The notes under the pieces were generated by a model. The model was not told the DNA's origin and searched no databases. It was given only the letters and a program-made list of their open reading frames with translations. The position numbers and the translations under genes are program-made. A DNA stretch of 64,000 nucleotides from Duganella flavida (GTDB lineage: Bacteria > Pseudomonadota > Gammaproteobacteria > Burkholderiales > Burkholderiaceae_D), in assembly GCF_009857445.1 (NCBI RefSeq), contig NZ_WWCN01000008.1, positions 214,560 to 278,559 of the forward strand, written 5' to 3'. This document shows, in pieces, positions 1-8,569 of the stretch (positions within the stretch are counted from its first letter, which is position 1; every line of letters begins with the position of its first letter).

Positions 1-2
1 TC

Positions 3-101
3 GGCGACATCGGCTGCGGCGCATTCCAGGGGTATCTATACACGGCAGCGATGCCGGCTGATGCAGCCACGGCGTGGCTGCATGAACACGCTGCTGCTTA
101 A
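3..101 (+). CDS. C-terminal end of an EAL-domain (c-di-GMP phosphodiesterase) protein, partial
   Basis: An open frame enters from the left edge and stops at 99-101. It encodes about 32 residues containing GDIGCGAFQGYLY and then a short helix ending WLHEHAAA. The pattern (I)GC-x-AFQGYLY followed by a P-x-P/MPAD stretch is how many EAL domains end, where the final strand carries the QGY/F motif. The N-terminal part and catalytic residues lie outside the window, so activity cannot be judged. It converges on the DUF1501 gene with 5 bases between the stop codons. Confidence 0.6.
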   Translation, partial: GDIGCGAFQGYLYTAAMPADAATAWLHEHAAA

Positions 102-106
102 GCTAC

Positions 107-1279
107 TCAGACCAAACCGAGGTCGCGGCCCGGGGTGCCGAAGATGTGCTCAATCTGCCCGGCGTTCAGGCCGTACATGCGGGATAACAGGCCACCAAGC
201 AGGGCGCGGTATTCGTTCAGTACCGGATAATCGCGGTTCTGGAATAGCGTTGGCTGCTCGACCTGCACTTGTTCGCCGCGCACCTTGCCGCCATTGACGC
301 TGCCGCCCAGCACCCAGTACACGCTGCCATGTCCGTGGTCGGTGCCACGGTTGCCGTTCTCGCGGAAGGTGCGGCCGAATTCACTGACCACCACCACCAC
401 CGTATCCTTCCACTCCGGCCCCATCTCCTGGGCGAAACCGGCCAGGCCGCGTCCTAGTTCTTCCAGCCGGTTGGCGAGGTAGCCGGTGGCGTTGCCCTGG
501 CCGACGTGGGTGTCCCAGCCGCCGACATCGACAAAGCCGATGTTGTAGCGCTCCTTCATGGCCTTGGCGATGCGGCGCGCCTCCAGTTCGAAGCCCTTGG
601 CGGTGATGGCGTTGCGGTTGGCCGCATCCATTTCGCCGGCCAGGTCCTTCATCAAATCTTCGCGCACGGTGAAACCGTCGCGCACCGGCTGCGCCAGCGC
701 CGTGCCTTCGTACATGGCGGCGATCATTTTCGCCTGGCGCGCATCGACGGCCGGCTTGGCAACGTTGCGCAGCGCGGTGTTGGGCACTTGCAGCGAGCCT
801 TGCATGATCAGTGGCAGCTGGTCGGTGAAGGAGATGGCGTTGGCACGGTCTGCGTTGAGCGTCGAGGCCAGACGGTTCAGGAAACCGGAGCGGTAGTCGC
901 GCTTGCGGTCCAGCGCCTGGCCCAGTTCTATGCTGTCCTGTGTTTCGAAGTGGCTGCGCGACAGGTCCTCGGTGCCGGCGAACGGCACGAACGCCGCTTG
1001 CCCCGCCGTGAACAGTGGGTAGATGGTGTCGCGCAGGGCAGGGTGCAAGCCCCAGTCGCTATCCACTGCCAACGCAGCGGTCTTGGGGATGGCGATATTC
1101 GGCCGCACTTGATAGTAGTAGTCGCTGGAGATGGGCGCCAGCAGGCTGGCGGCATCGTAGCCGCCGCGCATAAAGACGAACAGCAAGCGCGTCTTTCTGG
1201 CCGGTGCGGCCCACAGCTGGCCGGCGATGGCGGCGGCAGGCAGCGCCGCCAGTGTTTTGATCAGGGTACGGCGTTTCAT
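107..1279 (-). CDS. DUF1501 family protein with Tat-like signal
   Basis: A 390-residue protein starting MKRRTLIKTLAALPAAA, a short twin-arginine-like leader ending near residue 24 (GQLWA-AP). Next comes LLFVFMRGGYDAASLL, the DUF1501 signature (alkaline-phosphatase-like superfamily fold). Later it has VGGWDTHVGQG near the middle and VVSEFGRTFRENGNRGTDHG, both typical of DUF1501. The length is normal for the family. It lies 10 bp downstream of a DUF1800 gene on the same strand; this pair recurs together in many Proteobacteria and Planctomycetes and is presumably co-translated. The substrate is unknown. Confidence 0.9.
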   Translation of the reverse strand: MKRRTLIKTLAALPAAAIAGQLWAAPARKTRLLFVFMRGGYDAASLLAPISSDYYYQVRPNIAIPKTAALAVDSDWGLHPALRDTIYPLFTAGQAAFVPFAGTEDLSRSHFETQDSIELGQALDRKRDYRSGFLNRLASTLNADRANAISFTDQLPLIMQGSLQVPNTALRNVAKPAVDARQAKMIAAMYEGTALAQPVRDGFTVREDLMKDLAGEMDAANRNAITAKGFELEARRIAKAMKERYNIGFVDVGGWDTHVGQGNATGYLANRLEELGRGLAGFAQEMGPEWKDTVVVVVSEFGRTFRENGNRGTDHGHGSVYWVLGGSVNGGKVRGEQVQVEQPTLFQNRDYPVLNEYRALLGGLLSRMYGLNAGQIEHIFGTPGRDLGLV

Positions 1280-1289
1280 GGTGCTTCTC

Positions 1290-2834
1290 CTAGCGGTGCA
1301 TCAGTTCCGGCGATGAGAGGAACAGCGCGTTCCATTCCTGCGGCGAGGCGGCTTGTTCCAGCGCCTGCTGCGTGGCCGGCGCCAGCGTTTTTTTCAGCGA
1401 TTGGTAATACAGGGCATTCGACAGCTGCGGGAAGGCTGGCTTTTCCTGCGGCTGCGCGCCTTCGCCGCGGAACAAGCCTGCAGCGCCGCCGCCGATGGCC
1501 TTGGCAATTTCAAAGCGCGTGGTCATTTGGCCCGGACTGGCCCAGCCGGATTCGGTGAGCGGATAGCCGTCCGGCGTCTGGTGGCCATACAGCGGTTCGG
1601 CCATGCGATTGAGCCAGTTCAGCATCGGTCCGGTATTGAGAATCACTTTGTCATCGTAGGTCAGGCGCACGGCGGAGACCACGTAATGCACCGGGTCCTT
1701 GAACTTGTGGCCCAGCGATTGCGTGAACTCGGGCGACGTGAACATCACGCGCAGCACCGCGGCGATGTCGCCATCGCTGGACTGGAAGCGCGCAGCCATG
1801 CGCTCCACCAGTTGCGGCGGCGGTTCATCGGCCACGAAGTAGATGGCCAGCTTGCGGCTGACGTAGCGCGCGGTGGCGGGATGGCGGCACAGGCGGTCCA
1901 GCGCTTCATCCACTTCAGCCAGGCCGCGGCCTTTCACGGTCTGGCCGAGGAAGACTTTGTCGGCGTAGTCGTGGCGATTCGGATTGAATTCGAACAGGCC
2001 GTGGCGTTGGTACTGGTCCTGCTTATCGCGCCGCACGTTGGGCATCTTGTCGCCCAGGTTGACGCCGACGCCGGTGAGAATGCGCGCCAGCTGCTGCACA
2101 TCGTTCTGCGAATAGCCGCCGTCCACGCCCAGCGTGTGCAGCTCCATGATTTCGCGCGCGTAGTTTTCGTTGATGCGGTTGGCGGCGTTTTGTTCGTTAT
2201 CCAGATAGCGGATCATGGCCGGGTGGCGCAGCGTGGCCGATAGCAGGTCGCGGAACTTGCCCAGCGCGTGTGGGCGGATGGCGCTTTCTTCGTAGTCGCT
2301 CACCAGCACGCGCAGGTTGGCTTTGCCCTGGTGGACGTTGAAATGGTTCATCCAGAACCACGTTATTTGCTCCTGCAGCTGGTTGGGCGAGTACAGGTCG
2401 CGCAGCAGCGAGCGGGTGGCGGCTTCTTTCGCGAGGCGGTTCAGCTCCTGCTGGTAGGCGCGTTGCGCGGCTTTCTTGGCATCGTCATCGACCATCGCCT
2501 TGTCGTAGTCGCGGCGCTGGGCTTCCAGCTCCTCTACCAGTTTCGGCAGCGGCTTTTGCGAAATGGTCATGGCGTCGATCTGCGCCTGCGCAGCGGCGGG
2601 CAGCACGGCGGGGCGCGGATGCAGTTGCTGTTCCAGCCACGCCTCGTAGCCGAGTTTTTCGGCCTGCTGGTAGGTGGTCAGGTTGACGCCCCAGGTGATG
2701 CGATTCAGCGCACTGCTCAAGGCCGCCGGATCGGCCGGCGGCGCAGGCGGGGTTGGGGGCGTGGCGCAGCCGGCGAGCAGTAGCAGCGCCGCAGCGTAGC
2801 GGGTGATATGTCGAGTATGCATAGTCTGGAGCAT
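1290..2834 (-). CDS. DUF1800 family lipoprotein
   Basis: A 514-residue protein. The N-terminus ends in a lipobox (LLLAGC, Cys at about residue 22), followed by a proline-rich linker, so it is a likely lipoprotein. The body has DUF1800 features: LNRITWGVNLTTYQQAEKLGYEAWLEQQL near the start, a central ITWFWMNHFNVHQGK, and RINENYAREIMELHTLGVDGGYSQ. The ATG at 2834 was chosen because AAGGGGGA lies 8 bases upstream; an ATG four codons later is the alternative. It is followed at 10 bp by the DUF1501 gene. The function is unknown. Confidence 0.9.
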   Translation of the reverse strand: MLQTMHTRHITRYAAALLLLAGCATPPTPPAPPADPAALSSALNRITWGVNLTTYQQAEKLGYEAWLEQQLHPRPAVLPAAAQAQIDAMTISQKPLPKLVEELEAQRRDYDKAMVDDDAKKAAQRAYQQELNRLAKEAATRSLLRDLYSPNQLQEQITWFWMNHFNVHQGKANLRVLVSDYEESAIRPHALGKFRDLLSATLRHPAMIRYLDNEQNAANRINENYAREIMELHTLGVDGGYSQNDVQQLARILTGVGVNLGDKMPNVRRDKQDQYQRHGLFEFNPNRHDYADKVFLGQTVKGRGLAEVDEALDRLCRHPATARYVSRKLAIYFVADEPPPQLVERMAARFQSSDGDIAAVLRVMFTSPEFTQSLGHKFKDPVHYVVSAVRLTYDDKVILNTGPMLNWLNRMAEPLYGHQTPDGYPLTESGWASPGQMTTRFEIAKAIGGGAAGLFRGEGAQPQEKPAFPQLSNALYYQSLKKTLAPATQQALEQAASPQEWNALFLSSPELMHR

Positions 2835-2943
2835 ATGCCAGATCCCCCTTTTGTGTATATGAACTATGTGTATGGTGCAACGAAATGTTACAGACTGCCG
2901 CTGTGATTCCCTCTATGATGCATTTTTCTCTCTGGGACATGGT

Positions 2944-4221
2944 ATGCGCCTGACGACCGTTATTTTCCCCGCTTTGCTGGCGCTGGCCGGCGCGCCGCAG
3001 GCACTGGCAGCTGTCACCATGCATGTCAGTTCCACGCTGCAGGACCGCACCACGCAAATGGATGTCACGCTGGCCGACAGCTATATGGCGGTCGACACGT
3101 CGCAAGGGCGCGTGATTTACGACTTCAAGACGCACCGCCGTTTTGCGGTCAACACCGCCGCCAAGGAGTATGTGGAGTATTCGCTGTTCGATACGCTGGG
3201 CTTCCGTGTCGTGGAAATGCAGAACCGCGTGGGCTTGCAGGGCATGCTGGCAGCGGCCAAGATCGATGTGCCGGTGATGAATATGGCGGTGCAGGAAAAT
3301 GAGCTGTCGCTGCTTAATGGCGCGCCCGGCGCCATCGACGAAAAGGTGGAGGGCGGCACGCGCAGCTATTCCATCGGTGGCGTCAAGCTGGCGGCATGGA
3401 GCGATGCCGGCGCCAAAGTGGCTGCGGGCGACGCCGCGCAGTTCGCGCGTTTCATGCGCTATGCCGAGGGCGGCCATCCGCAGTTGCTGGACAAGCTGGC
3501 CAAGGGCGGCGTCATTCCCGCGCATATCAGTTTGTTCATCAGCGGCGACCGCACAGCGCGGCTCGATATCAGCGCGGTGCGCACGGTAGAACCGCAAGCC
3601 TACGACCTGAAAGGCTACCAGCGCGAAATGAGCACCAGCGGGCTGGATGCGCTGTTCGACCGCATCGTCGCCATGAAGCCGGCGCAGGTGACGGCTTTCC
3701 GCGCACAGTATCCTTGCGATAGCGGCGCCGATTTCAACGAACCGCACGCACTCGATGCAATACTAGGTCAGCTGGAATGCTCACTATCCACTGGTGCGCC
3801 GATGTCGTTGACGGAGGAGCAGAAAGAAGCGGTGAAGGCTTCACCTACCGTGGGTCTGCTGCTCGCTGCCATCAACCCCACCAAGGGCAATGAGATTGAA
3901 GGGGCGGTAAAAACGCTGGTAGCGCTGCGCGTGCAGGCGCCGCGCAAGGCGTATGTGCTGAAGATCTTCGAAGCCAATCACCGTGCGCGCATGAAGCAGT
4001 TGAAGGAAGCGGAGCGCCTGTTCACGGAGGTGCTGCAAGTGAATCCAGTGTTGGTTGGAGCCTACAAGGATCTGGGCGATGTGCTGCTGATGCAGTACGA
4101 TAGCCCGCGTGCCTGGCGTAGCTGGGACACAGGCCGCCGCCTGGCGCAAGGCTTTGCGAACTTTGAAGCAGTGAATAAATTCGAAGCCGGCATGGTGGCG
4201 CAGCATCCGGAATACTTCTAA
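2944..4221 (+). CDS. Exported hypothetical protein with a C-terminal TPR-like region
   Basis: About 425 residues. I start at 2944 (MRLTTVIFPALLALAGAPQ) because a clean signal peptide begins there with predicted cleavage after ALA; the frame is open further upstream from 2866 but gives a non-signal N-terminus. Residues 25-260 form an unrecognised periplasmic domain rich in beta-type sequence. The last 100 residues (EANHRARMKQLKEAERLFTEV onward) look like one or two tetratricopeptide repeats. It is transcribed divergently from the DUF1800 gene across about 110 bp. No catalytic motif was seen. Confidence 0.7.
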   Translation: MRLTTVIFPALLALAGAPQALAAVTMHVSSTLQDRTTQMDVTLADSYMAVDTSQGRVIYDFKTHRRFAVNTAAKEYVEYSLFDTLGFRVVEMQNRVGLQGMLAAAKIDVPVMNMAVQENELSLLNGAPGAIDEKVEGGTRSYSIGGVKLAAWSDAGAKVAAGDAAQFARFMRYAEGGHPQLLDKLAKGGVIPAHISLFISGDRTARLDISAVRTVEPQAYDLKGYQREMSTSGLDALFDRIVAMKPAQVTAFRAQYPCDSGADFNEPHALDAILGQLECSLSTGAPMSLTEEQKEAVKASPTVGLLLAAINPTKGNEIEGAVKTLVALRVQAPRKAYVLKIFEANHRARMKQLKEAERLFTEVLQVNPVLVGAYKDLGDVLLMQYDSPRAWRSWDTGRRLAQGFANFEAVNKFEAGMVAQHPEYF

Positions 4222-4232
4222 CGAGACGACAT

Positions 4233-4835
4233 ATGCCCACCATCGATCCGCGCGTCGACGCCTACATCGCCAAGTCGGCCGACTTTGCGCAGCCCATCCT
4301 CGAACACTTGCGCGCCGTGGTGCATGCCGCCTGCCCTGATGCGGAAGAGACCATGAAGTGGAGCTTCCCGCACTTTATGTACAAGGGCATGATGTGCAGC
4401 ATGGCTTCCTTCAAGGCGCATTGCGCGCTGAATTTCTGGAAGGCCGAGTTGCTGATGGCGGCGGATGATGTGAACCGCGAAGCGATGGGCCACTTTGGCA
4501 AGATCACCAGCGTCAAGGACCTGCCGTCGAAGAAGGTGCTGACCGGGTACATCAAGCAAGCCATGAAGCTCAATGACGATGGCGTCGCTGCGCCCGCGCG
4601 CGCCAAACCGGCCACGCCACGGCCGCTGGAAATTCCTGATGACCTGAACGCCGCGCTGGACGCCGTACCGGCCGCGCGCAAGCACTTTAATACTTTCACG
4701 CCGGGCAAACAGCGTGAGTACGCTGATTGGCTGAACGAAGCCAAGACCGAAGCCACGCGCGCGCGCAGGCGTGAACAAGCCGTCGAATGGATCGCAGAAG
4801 GTAAGTCGAGGAATTGGAAATACGAGAAATGCTAG
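4233..4835 (+). CDS. DUF1801 / YdeI-OmdA type protein
   Basis: A 200-residue cytosolic protein. Residues 1-115 match the DUF1801 layout (VDAYIAKSADFAQPILEHLR, then EETMKWSFPHFMYKGMMCSMASFKAHC). The C-terminal part (IPDDLNAALDAVPAARKHF, then FTPGKQREYADWLNEAKTEATRARR) is the OmdA domain found in YdeI-like bacteriocin-protection proteins. It begins 11 bp after the stop of the exported TPR-like protein, so it may share its transcript. The biochemical role of the family is not settled. Confidence 0.85.
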   Translation: MPTIDPRVDAYIAKSADFAQPILEHLRAVVHAACPDAEETMKWSFPHFMYKGMMCSMASFKAHCALNFWKAELLMAADDVNREAMGHFGKITSVKDLPSKKVLTGYIKQAMKLNDDGVAAPARAKPATPRPLEIPDDLNAALDAVPAARKHFNTFTPGKQREYADWLNEAKTEATRARRREQAVEWIAEGKSRNWKYEKC

Positions 4836-4957
4836 GGGATTAGTGCTAAGAGAATTAGCGTTCAGCGGGGTTTGGGCTGGTCGCTAAGGCAGGCGCAAAT
4901 CAAAGGGCGCCGGATACCGCATGCCGGCGCCTGGCATGGCATGATGAGCTAGGCAGA

Positions 4958-5245
4958 TCAATGCATAGACGCGGTGGACAGATCTTTCAGCTCGCGAATG
5001 CTGATATCTGATTTTTCATGCATACGCAGTAGGATCGTGGCACCGACGGCTAGTTTTCGGTGACGGATCTTGCTGATGATTGGTGGCTGAACTTCCAGTA
5101 CCCGACACAACTCTGCATCGTTCTTCAAGTTCATTTTTTCGATCAAAGTGTCAAGAAGCTTGTTTGGGACAAAACTGGATGGTTCCAGTGCCCGAGCACG
5201 ATTCATGGCTTCGATCAGTTCCAGCTTCTTCTGCCGTACGTTCAT
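4958..5245 (-). CDS. Small helix-turn-helix (XRE-like) regulator
   Basis: A 95-residue protein. The central segment NDAELCRVLEVQPPIISKIRHRK fits a Cro/CI-type helix-turn-helix with a recognition helix around PPIISKIRHRKL. The N-terminal helix and the segment FVPNKLLDTLIEKM recur in a conserved Oxalobacteraceae regulator family I recall. A strong AGGAGG lies 9 bases upstream of the ATG. The upstream region carries repeated ACGTT elements (about 5237, 5269 and 5284) that could be autoregulatory sites. Its targets are unknown. Confidence 0.75.
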   Translation of the reverse strand: MNVRQKKLELIEAMNRARALEPSSFVPNKLLDTLIEKMNLKNDAELCRVLEVQPPIISKIRHRKLAVGATILLRMHEKSDISIRELKDLSTASMH

Positions 5246-5425
5246 GGTTTGCTCCTCCTTTGCTCTAAACGTTTTGAAAAAGTACGTTTCCCGGCAAGGC
5301 TAGCGCCCACATTTTTTGGTTCGAATGTGGTACGCGACTCAACATTCTTGATAACCATGCAAGTTAATTTCAATAATACTACGGCTAAAAAAAAAGTGGA
5401 GGGTTTGACAAATAAATTATGTTAT
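5246..5425. other. Intergenic region, AT-rich
   Basis: About 180 bp between the small HTH gene and the end of the ABC transporter operon. It is clearly AT-richer than its surroundings. It contains the promoter side of the HTH gene with ACGTT half-sites, and an A-run (around 5388) followed by AT-rich sequence down to the ATPase stop. No coding sequence is supported. Confidence 0.4.
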
Positions 5426-6106
5426 TTATTGCTCAAACGGGTTGACGATTGTTGTTTCTTGTAGCCCACTTTTGGATAGTTGTAGGATTTTGTCTGTCTT
5501 TTTAGCGGCGAGTTGCGAATGTGTCACCATGATGGCGCACGCACCGGTGGCCTTGATTTCACGTTGCAGCAGCGTCAGGATGGCGTCGGCGGTATCAGGA
5601 TCGAGATTACCAGTCGGTTCATCAGCGAGGACCAGGGCCGGGCGGTGCACCAGCGCGCGGGCGATCGCCACGCGCTGCATTTGTCCGCCGGAGAGTTGGT
5701 GGGGGAAGTCGTGTTCGCGGCCTGCGAGGCCGACGGCGTCCAGCATTTCCGCCGCGCGCGCGGTGGGCAGGCCGTTGAGCAGCAGCGGCAGGGCGACGTT
5801 TTGCAGCAGCGTTAAATGCGGCAGCACGTGGAAAGCCTGGAAGATGAAGCCCATGCGCGCGCGCCGCAGCTTGGTGGCGGCGTCGTCATCGAGACCGGAC
5901 ATGGGGATGCCATCAACGATGATGGGCGATTCGCCGTTGACCGCATCGGGCGTATCGAGGCCAGCGATGAGGTTCAGCAGCGTCGATTTGCCGACGCCGG
6001 AGTCTCCCATGATAGAGACGAATTCACCGGCCTTGAAGGTCCACGACAGCTGGTCCAGCACCGGACGGCCGCCGTAGGATTTGGAGAGCTTGCGTAGTTC
6101 TAGCAT
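5426..6106 (-). CDS. LolD/MacB-type ABC ATPase, last gene of the transporter operon
   Basis: A 226-residue ATPase starting [13 protein letters not shown] at 6106, overlapping the upstream permease stop by one base (TAATG). Motifs: Walker [13 protein letters not shown], signature [15 protein letters not shown], Walker [15 protein letters not shown] and an H-loop MVTHS. The DEPTGNLDP and short-length pattern is LolD/FtsE/MacB-like, unlike the PhnC-like ATPase at the head of the same operon. The operon therefore has two ATPases from different subfamilies for one pair of permeases. It could replace, supplement or regulate the first one, or serve another system. The frame stays open upstream, but that extension lies inside the permease and is not real. 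Confidence 0.85.
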   Translation of the reverse strand: MLELRKLSKSYGGRPVLDQLSWTFKAGEFVSIMGDSGVGKSTLLNLIAGLDTPDAVNGESPIIVDGIPMSGLDDDAATKLRRARMGFIFQAFHVLPHLTLLQNVALPLLLNGLPTARAAEMLDAVGLAGREHDFPHQLSGGQMQRVAIARALVHRPALVLADEPTGNLDPDTADAILTLLQREIKATGACAIMVTHSQLAAKKTDKILQLSKSGLQETTIVNPFEQ

Positions 6107-6897
6107 TATCGTGTCAGTGAGCGGCGAAGGGCAAAGCTGGCGCCATCGACCAGCGCCACCAGCAACAGCATGGCGAGGATGACGGTGGCGGCCAGCGGCA
6201 TCTGGAATAGCGACAGGTGGTACTTGAGCATCTGGCCCAGGCCACCGGCGCCGACCACGCCGAGGATGGCGGCGGCGCGGATGTTGTTCTCCCAGCGGTA
6301 CAGAGTGTAGGACATCATCTGCGGCAGGGTTTGCGGTAGCGTGGCGTAGAGGAAGGCCGCAGTGGCGCTGGCGCCGTTGGTGCGCAGGCTTTGTTCCGGC
6401 AGCGGCGCGGCGTTTTCCAGCGAGTCGGCAAACAGGCGGCCCAGCACACCGGCGGTGTGCGCGGCCAGTGCCAGCGTGCCGCCCAGCGGCCCAAGGCCGG
6501 CGGCGATCAGCATGACGGAAGCCCACACCAGTTCAGGAATCGAGCGCAGGACGTTGAGCACTGCGCGCATGGCAGCGCGTGGTGCAGCGCCGAAACGGCC
6601 GGATGCCGGTAGCGAAAAGGCCAGTCCGAATATCACGGCCAGCAAAGTGCCAAGGCCGGACATGGCCAGCGTTTCCAGCGTGGCCCAGAAGGTCTTGGTG
6701 AGGAAGGGCAGGCCAGTCTCCGGCGGCGCAAAGCCGGCCAGCAGCTCCATGCTGCTGTTGATGGCTCCCAGCGTGAAGAACTCGTGCCACTTCAGCGGCA
6801 GCGTGGCGAAGCTGGCAACGACCAGCACGGCCAGCATCGCCATCATCACGATGATGGTCCAGTCGTGGCGCGGTGGTTTAGGCATATGTTGGTTCAT
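6106..6897 (-). CDS. PhnE-like ABC transporter permease (second)
   Basis: A 263-residue inner-membrane permease with about six hydrophobic segments. The cytoplasmic coupling loop is seen in ATLPQTLPQMMSYTLYRWE followed by ILGVVGAGGLGQ, the phosphonate/phosphite-type permease signature. It is paralogous to the permease just upstream (both carry MSYT-YRWE-IR and GVGAGGLGQ-like sequences), and its start overlaps that gene's stop by 4 bases (ATGA). The two permeases probably form a heterodimeric channel. The substrate is inferred from the associated binding protein only. Confidence 0.88.
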   Translation of the reverse strand: MNQHMPKPPRHDWTIIVMMAMLAVLVVASFATLPLKWHEFFTLGAINSSMELLAGFAPPETGLPFLTKTFWATLETLAMSGLGTLLAVIFGLAFSLPASGRFGAAPRAAMRAVLNVLRSIPELVWASVMLIAAGLGPLGGTLALAAHTAGVLGRLFADSLENAAPLPEQSLRTNGASATAAFLYATLPQTLPQMMSYTLYRWENNIRAAAILGVVGAGGLGQMLKYHLSLFQMPLAATVILAMLLLVALVDGASFALRRSLTR

Positions 6898-7748
6898 CCC
6901 AGCCTCCGGCGCAGCACTTTGGAGAATTGGTCAGCGAGTGCCACCAGTGCGACGAACACCAGCAGCATGGACGCCACTTCCGCACCGGCCAGCATTTTCA
7001 TCGATTCATCCATGCGTTGGCCCAAGCCGCCCGCGCCGACAAAGCCCATCACCACCGAGCCGCGGATCGCGCACTCCCAGCGGTAGACGGTGTAGGACAT
7101 CAGCTCCGCTGCGGCTTCCGGCAGGGTGCCGTACAACAGTGCCTGCAAGCGTCCGGCGCCATTGGCTAGCAGTGTGTCGCTGGCGTGGCGGTCGGACGAT
7201 TCGAGGATCTCGGCGTACACCTTGCCCAGCATGCCGCAGTAGGTGAGGGCAATCGCCAGTACGCCCGCCGTCGGGCCAAGGCCGATGATGCGCACGAACA
7301 GCAGCGCCCACACCAGCTCCGGCACGGAACGCAGCAGCACCAGCAGCCAGCGCACCACCTGCCGCACGGCGCGCGCGATGAAACGCATGCGGCCCGTGCC
7401 CAGCATGGAAATCGACAGCTGCTCATTGATGATCAACGTCGCCGGAATGGCGCCCAGCAGCGCAAGCGTGAGGCCAGCGGTGGCGATAGCGACGGTATTC
7501 CAGGTTTCGCGCAGCAGCATGTCGAGGAATTCGGCGCTGTGTGCGGGCACGAGGAAGTCGGCCAGGAAGCGCCCTGTGGCCGACAGGCTTTGCTCGTCCA
7601 GCAGGATCCAGGGTTTGAATTCGGTCAGCACCAGCGTAGGCCACAGCACCACCAGCGCCGCCAGGATGGCGAGCATCCGGCCGCGCAGGGCCGGATCGCG
7701 GTGGAAGGAGGCCGCGACGGCGACGTGGCGCGGGTCGAGCGAGGCCAT
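6894..7748 (-). CDS. PhnE-like ABC transporter permease (first)
   Basis: A 284-residue permease starting MASLDPRHVAVAASFHRD at 7748, overlapping the ATPase stop by one base (TAATG). It has a hydrophobic segment at LAILAALVVLWPTLVL, a periplasmic stretch, then a permease core with LRSVPELVWALLFVRIIGLGP and the coupling loop GTLPEAAAELMSYTVYRWE plus GFVGAGGLGQ. It is longer at the N-terminus than the second permease. Tight overlaps show the five genes are one translationally coupled operon. Confidence 0.88.
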   Translation of the reverse strand: MASLDPRHVAVAASFHRDPALRGRMLAILAALVVLWPTLVLTEFKPWILLDEQSLSATGRFLADFLVPAHSAEFLDMLLRETWNTVAIATAGLTLALLGAIPATLIINEQLSISMLGTGRMRFIARAVRQVVRWLLVLLRSVPELVWALLFVRIIGLGPTAGVLAIALTYCGMLGKVYAEILESSDRHASDTLLANGAGRLQALLYGTLPEAAAELMSYTVYRWECAIRGSVVMGFVGAGGLGQRMDESMKMLAGAEVASMLLVFVALVALADQFSKVLRRRLG

Positions 7749-8569
7749 TACAGGCAAGCGCCTACGCCGGGCTTGACGGCCATTGCGTCGTCGGGCTGCT
7801 GCGGCGCTGCCTCGGTTGGCTGCTCGCCTTGATACAGCGCGGCGATCATCTGCGGCGTGACTTGTTCGCGCGGCAGGTCGAAAGCGATGCGGCCGTCGCG
7901 CAGGGCGACGATGCGTGGGAAATGCGCCAGCGCCAAATCGACCTGGTGCAAGCTGCAAATCAGCGTGGCGTTGCGCGCGCGAGCTTCTTCGCGCAGCGTA
8001 TTCAGTGTGAGCTCGGACAGCGCGGGATCGAGCGCCGACAAAGGCTCGTCCACCAGCAGCGCCTTGGCTGGCGACAGCAGTAAGCGCGCCAAGCCGCAGC
8101 GCTGGCGCTCACCACCAGACAGCCGGTCTACGCGCGAATACAATTTGTCGCCGAGATTAAAACGTGACAGCGCCTGCCACGCCGCCTCGGGATCGGCAGG
8201 CTTGAACAGCGAAACCAGCGCACGCCATACGCTCCATTGTGGCAAGCGCGCGGCCAGCACCGCCGTCACCACACGCTGGCGCGGCGGCAGCGGCGGTGTT
8301 TGCGGCGCCAGGAATAACTGCGCGCGCAAGCGATGACGCACCGCTTCGCCCAGCGCCCACGGATCCACGCCAAAGGCGGAGAAGCTGCCTTCAGCCGGTT
8401 GATGGGACAGCGACAGCGTTGCCAGCAAAGTCGTCTTGCCGGCGCCGGAAGGGCCGATCAGGGCCAGTTGCTCGCCCGGTTCGATGGTCAGGTTAATCGC
8501 TTGCAGCGCGGACGACGACCGCGCGCCGATGTGGCGCACGGTGAGGTTGTGCAGTTGATACGTCGGCAT
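7748..8569 (-). CDS. PhnC-like ABC transporter ATPase
   Basis: A 273-residue ATP-binding subunit: Walker A GPSGAGKTTLL (about residues 39-49), signature LSGGERQRCGLARLL, Walker B KALLVDEPLSALDP and an H-loop CSLHQ. The order binding protein, ATPase, permease, permease matches phosphonate-type importers. Its ATG directly abuts the stop of the binding protein gene. It has an unusual C-terminal tail of about 35 residues after the ATPase core, rich in Gln/Pro/Ala. Confidence 0.88.
   Translation of the reverse strand: MPTYQLHNLTVRHIGARSSSALQAINLTIEPGEQLALIGPSGAGKTTLLATLSLSHQPAEGSFSAFGVDPWALGEAVRHRLRAQLFLAPQTPPLPPRQRVVTAVLAARLPQWSVWRALVSLFKPADPEAAWQALSRFNLGDKLYSRVDRLSGGERQRCGLARLLLSPAKALLVDEPLSALDPALSELTLNTLREEARARNATLICSLHQVDLALAHFPRIVALRDGRIAFDLPREQVTPQMIAALYQGEQPTEAAPQQPDDAMAVKPGVGACL

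Noticed and set aside
6107..6526. N-terminal extension of the second ATPase
   Set aside because: It overlaps the permease gene completely. The ATPase fold starts at [13 protein letters not shown] (6106) with a TAATG junction.
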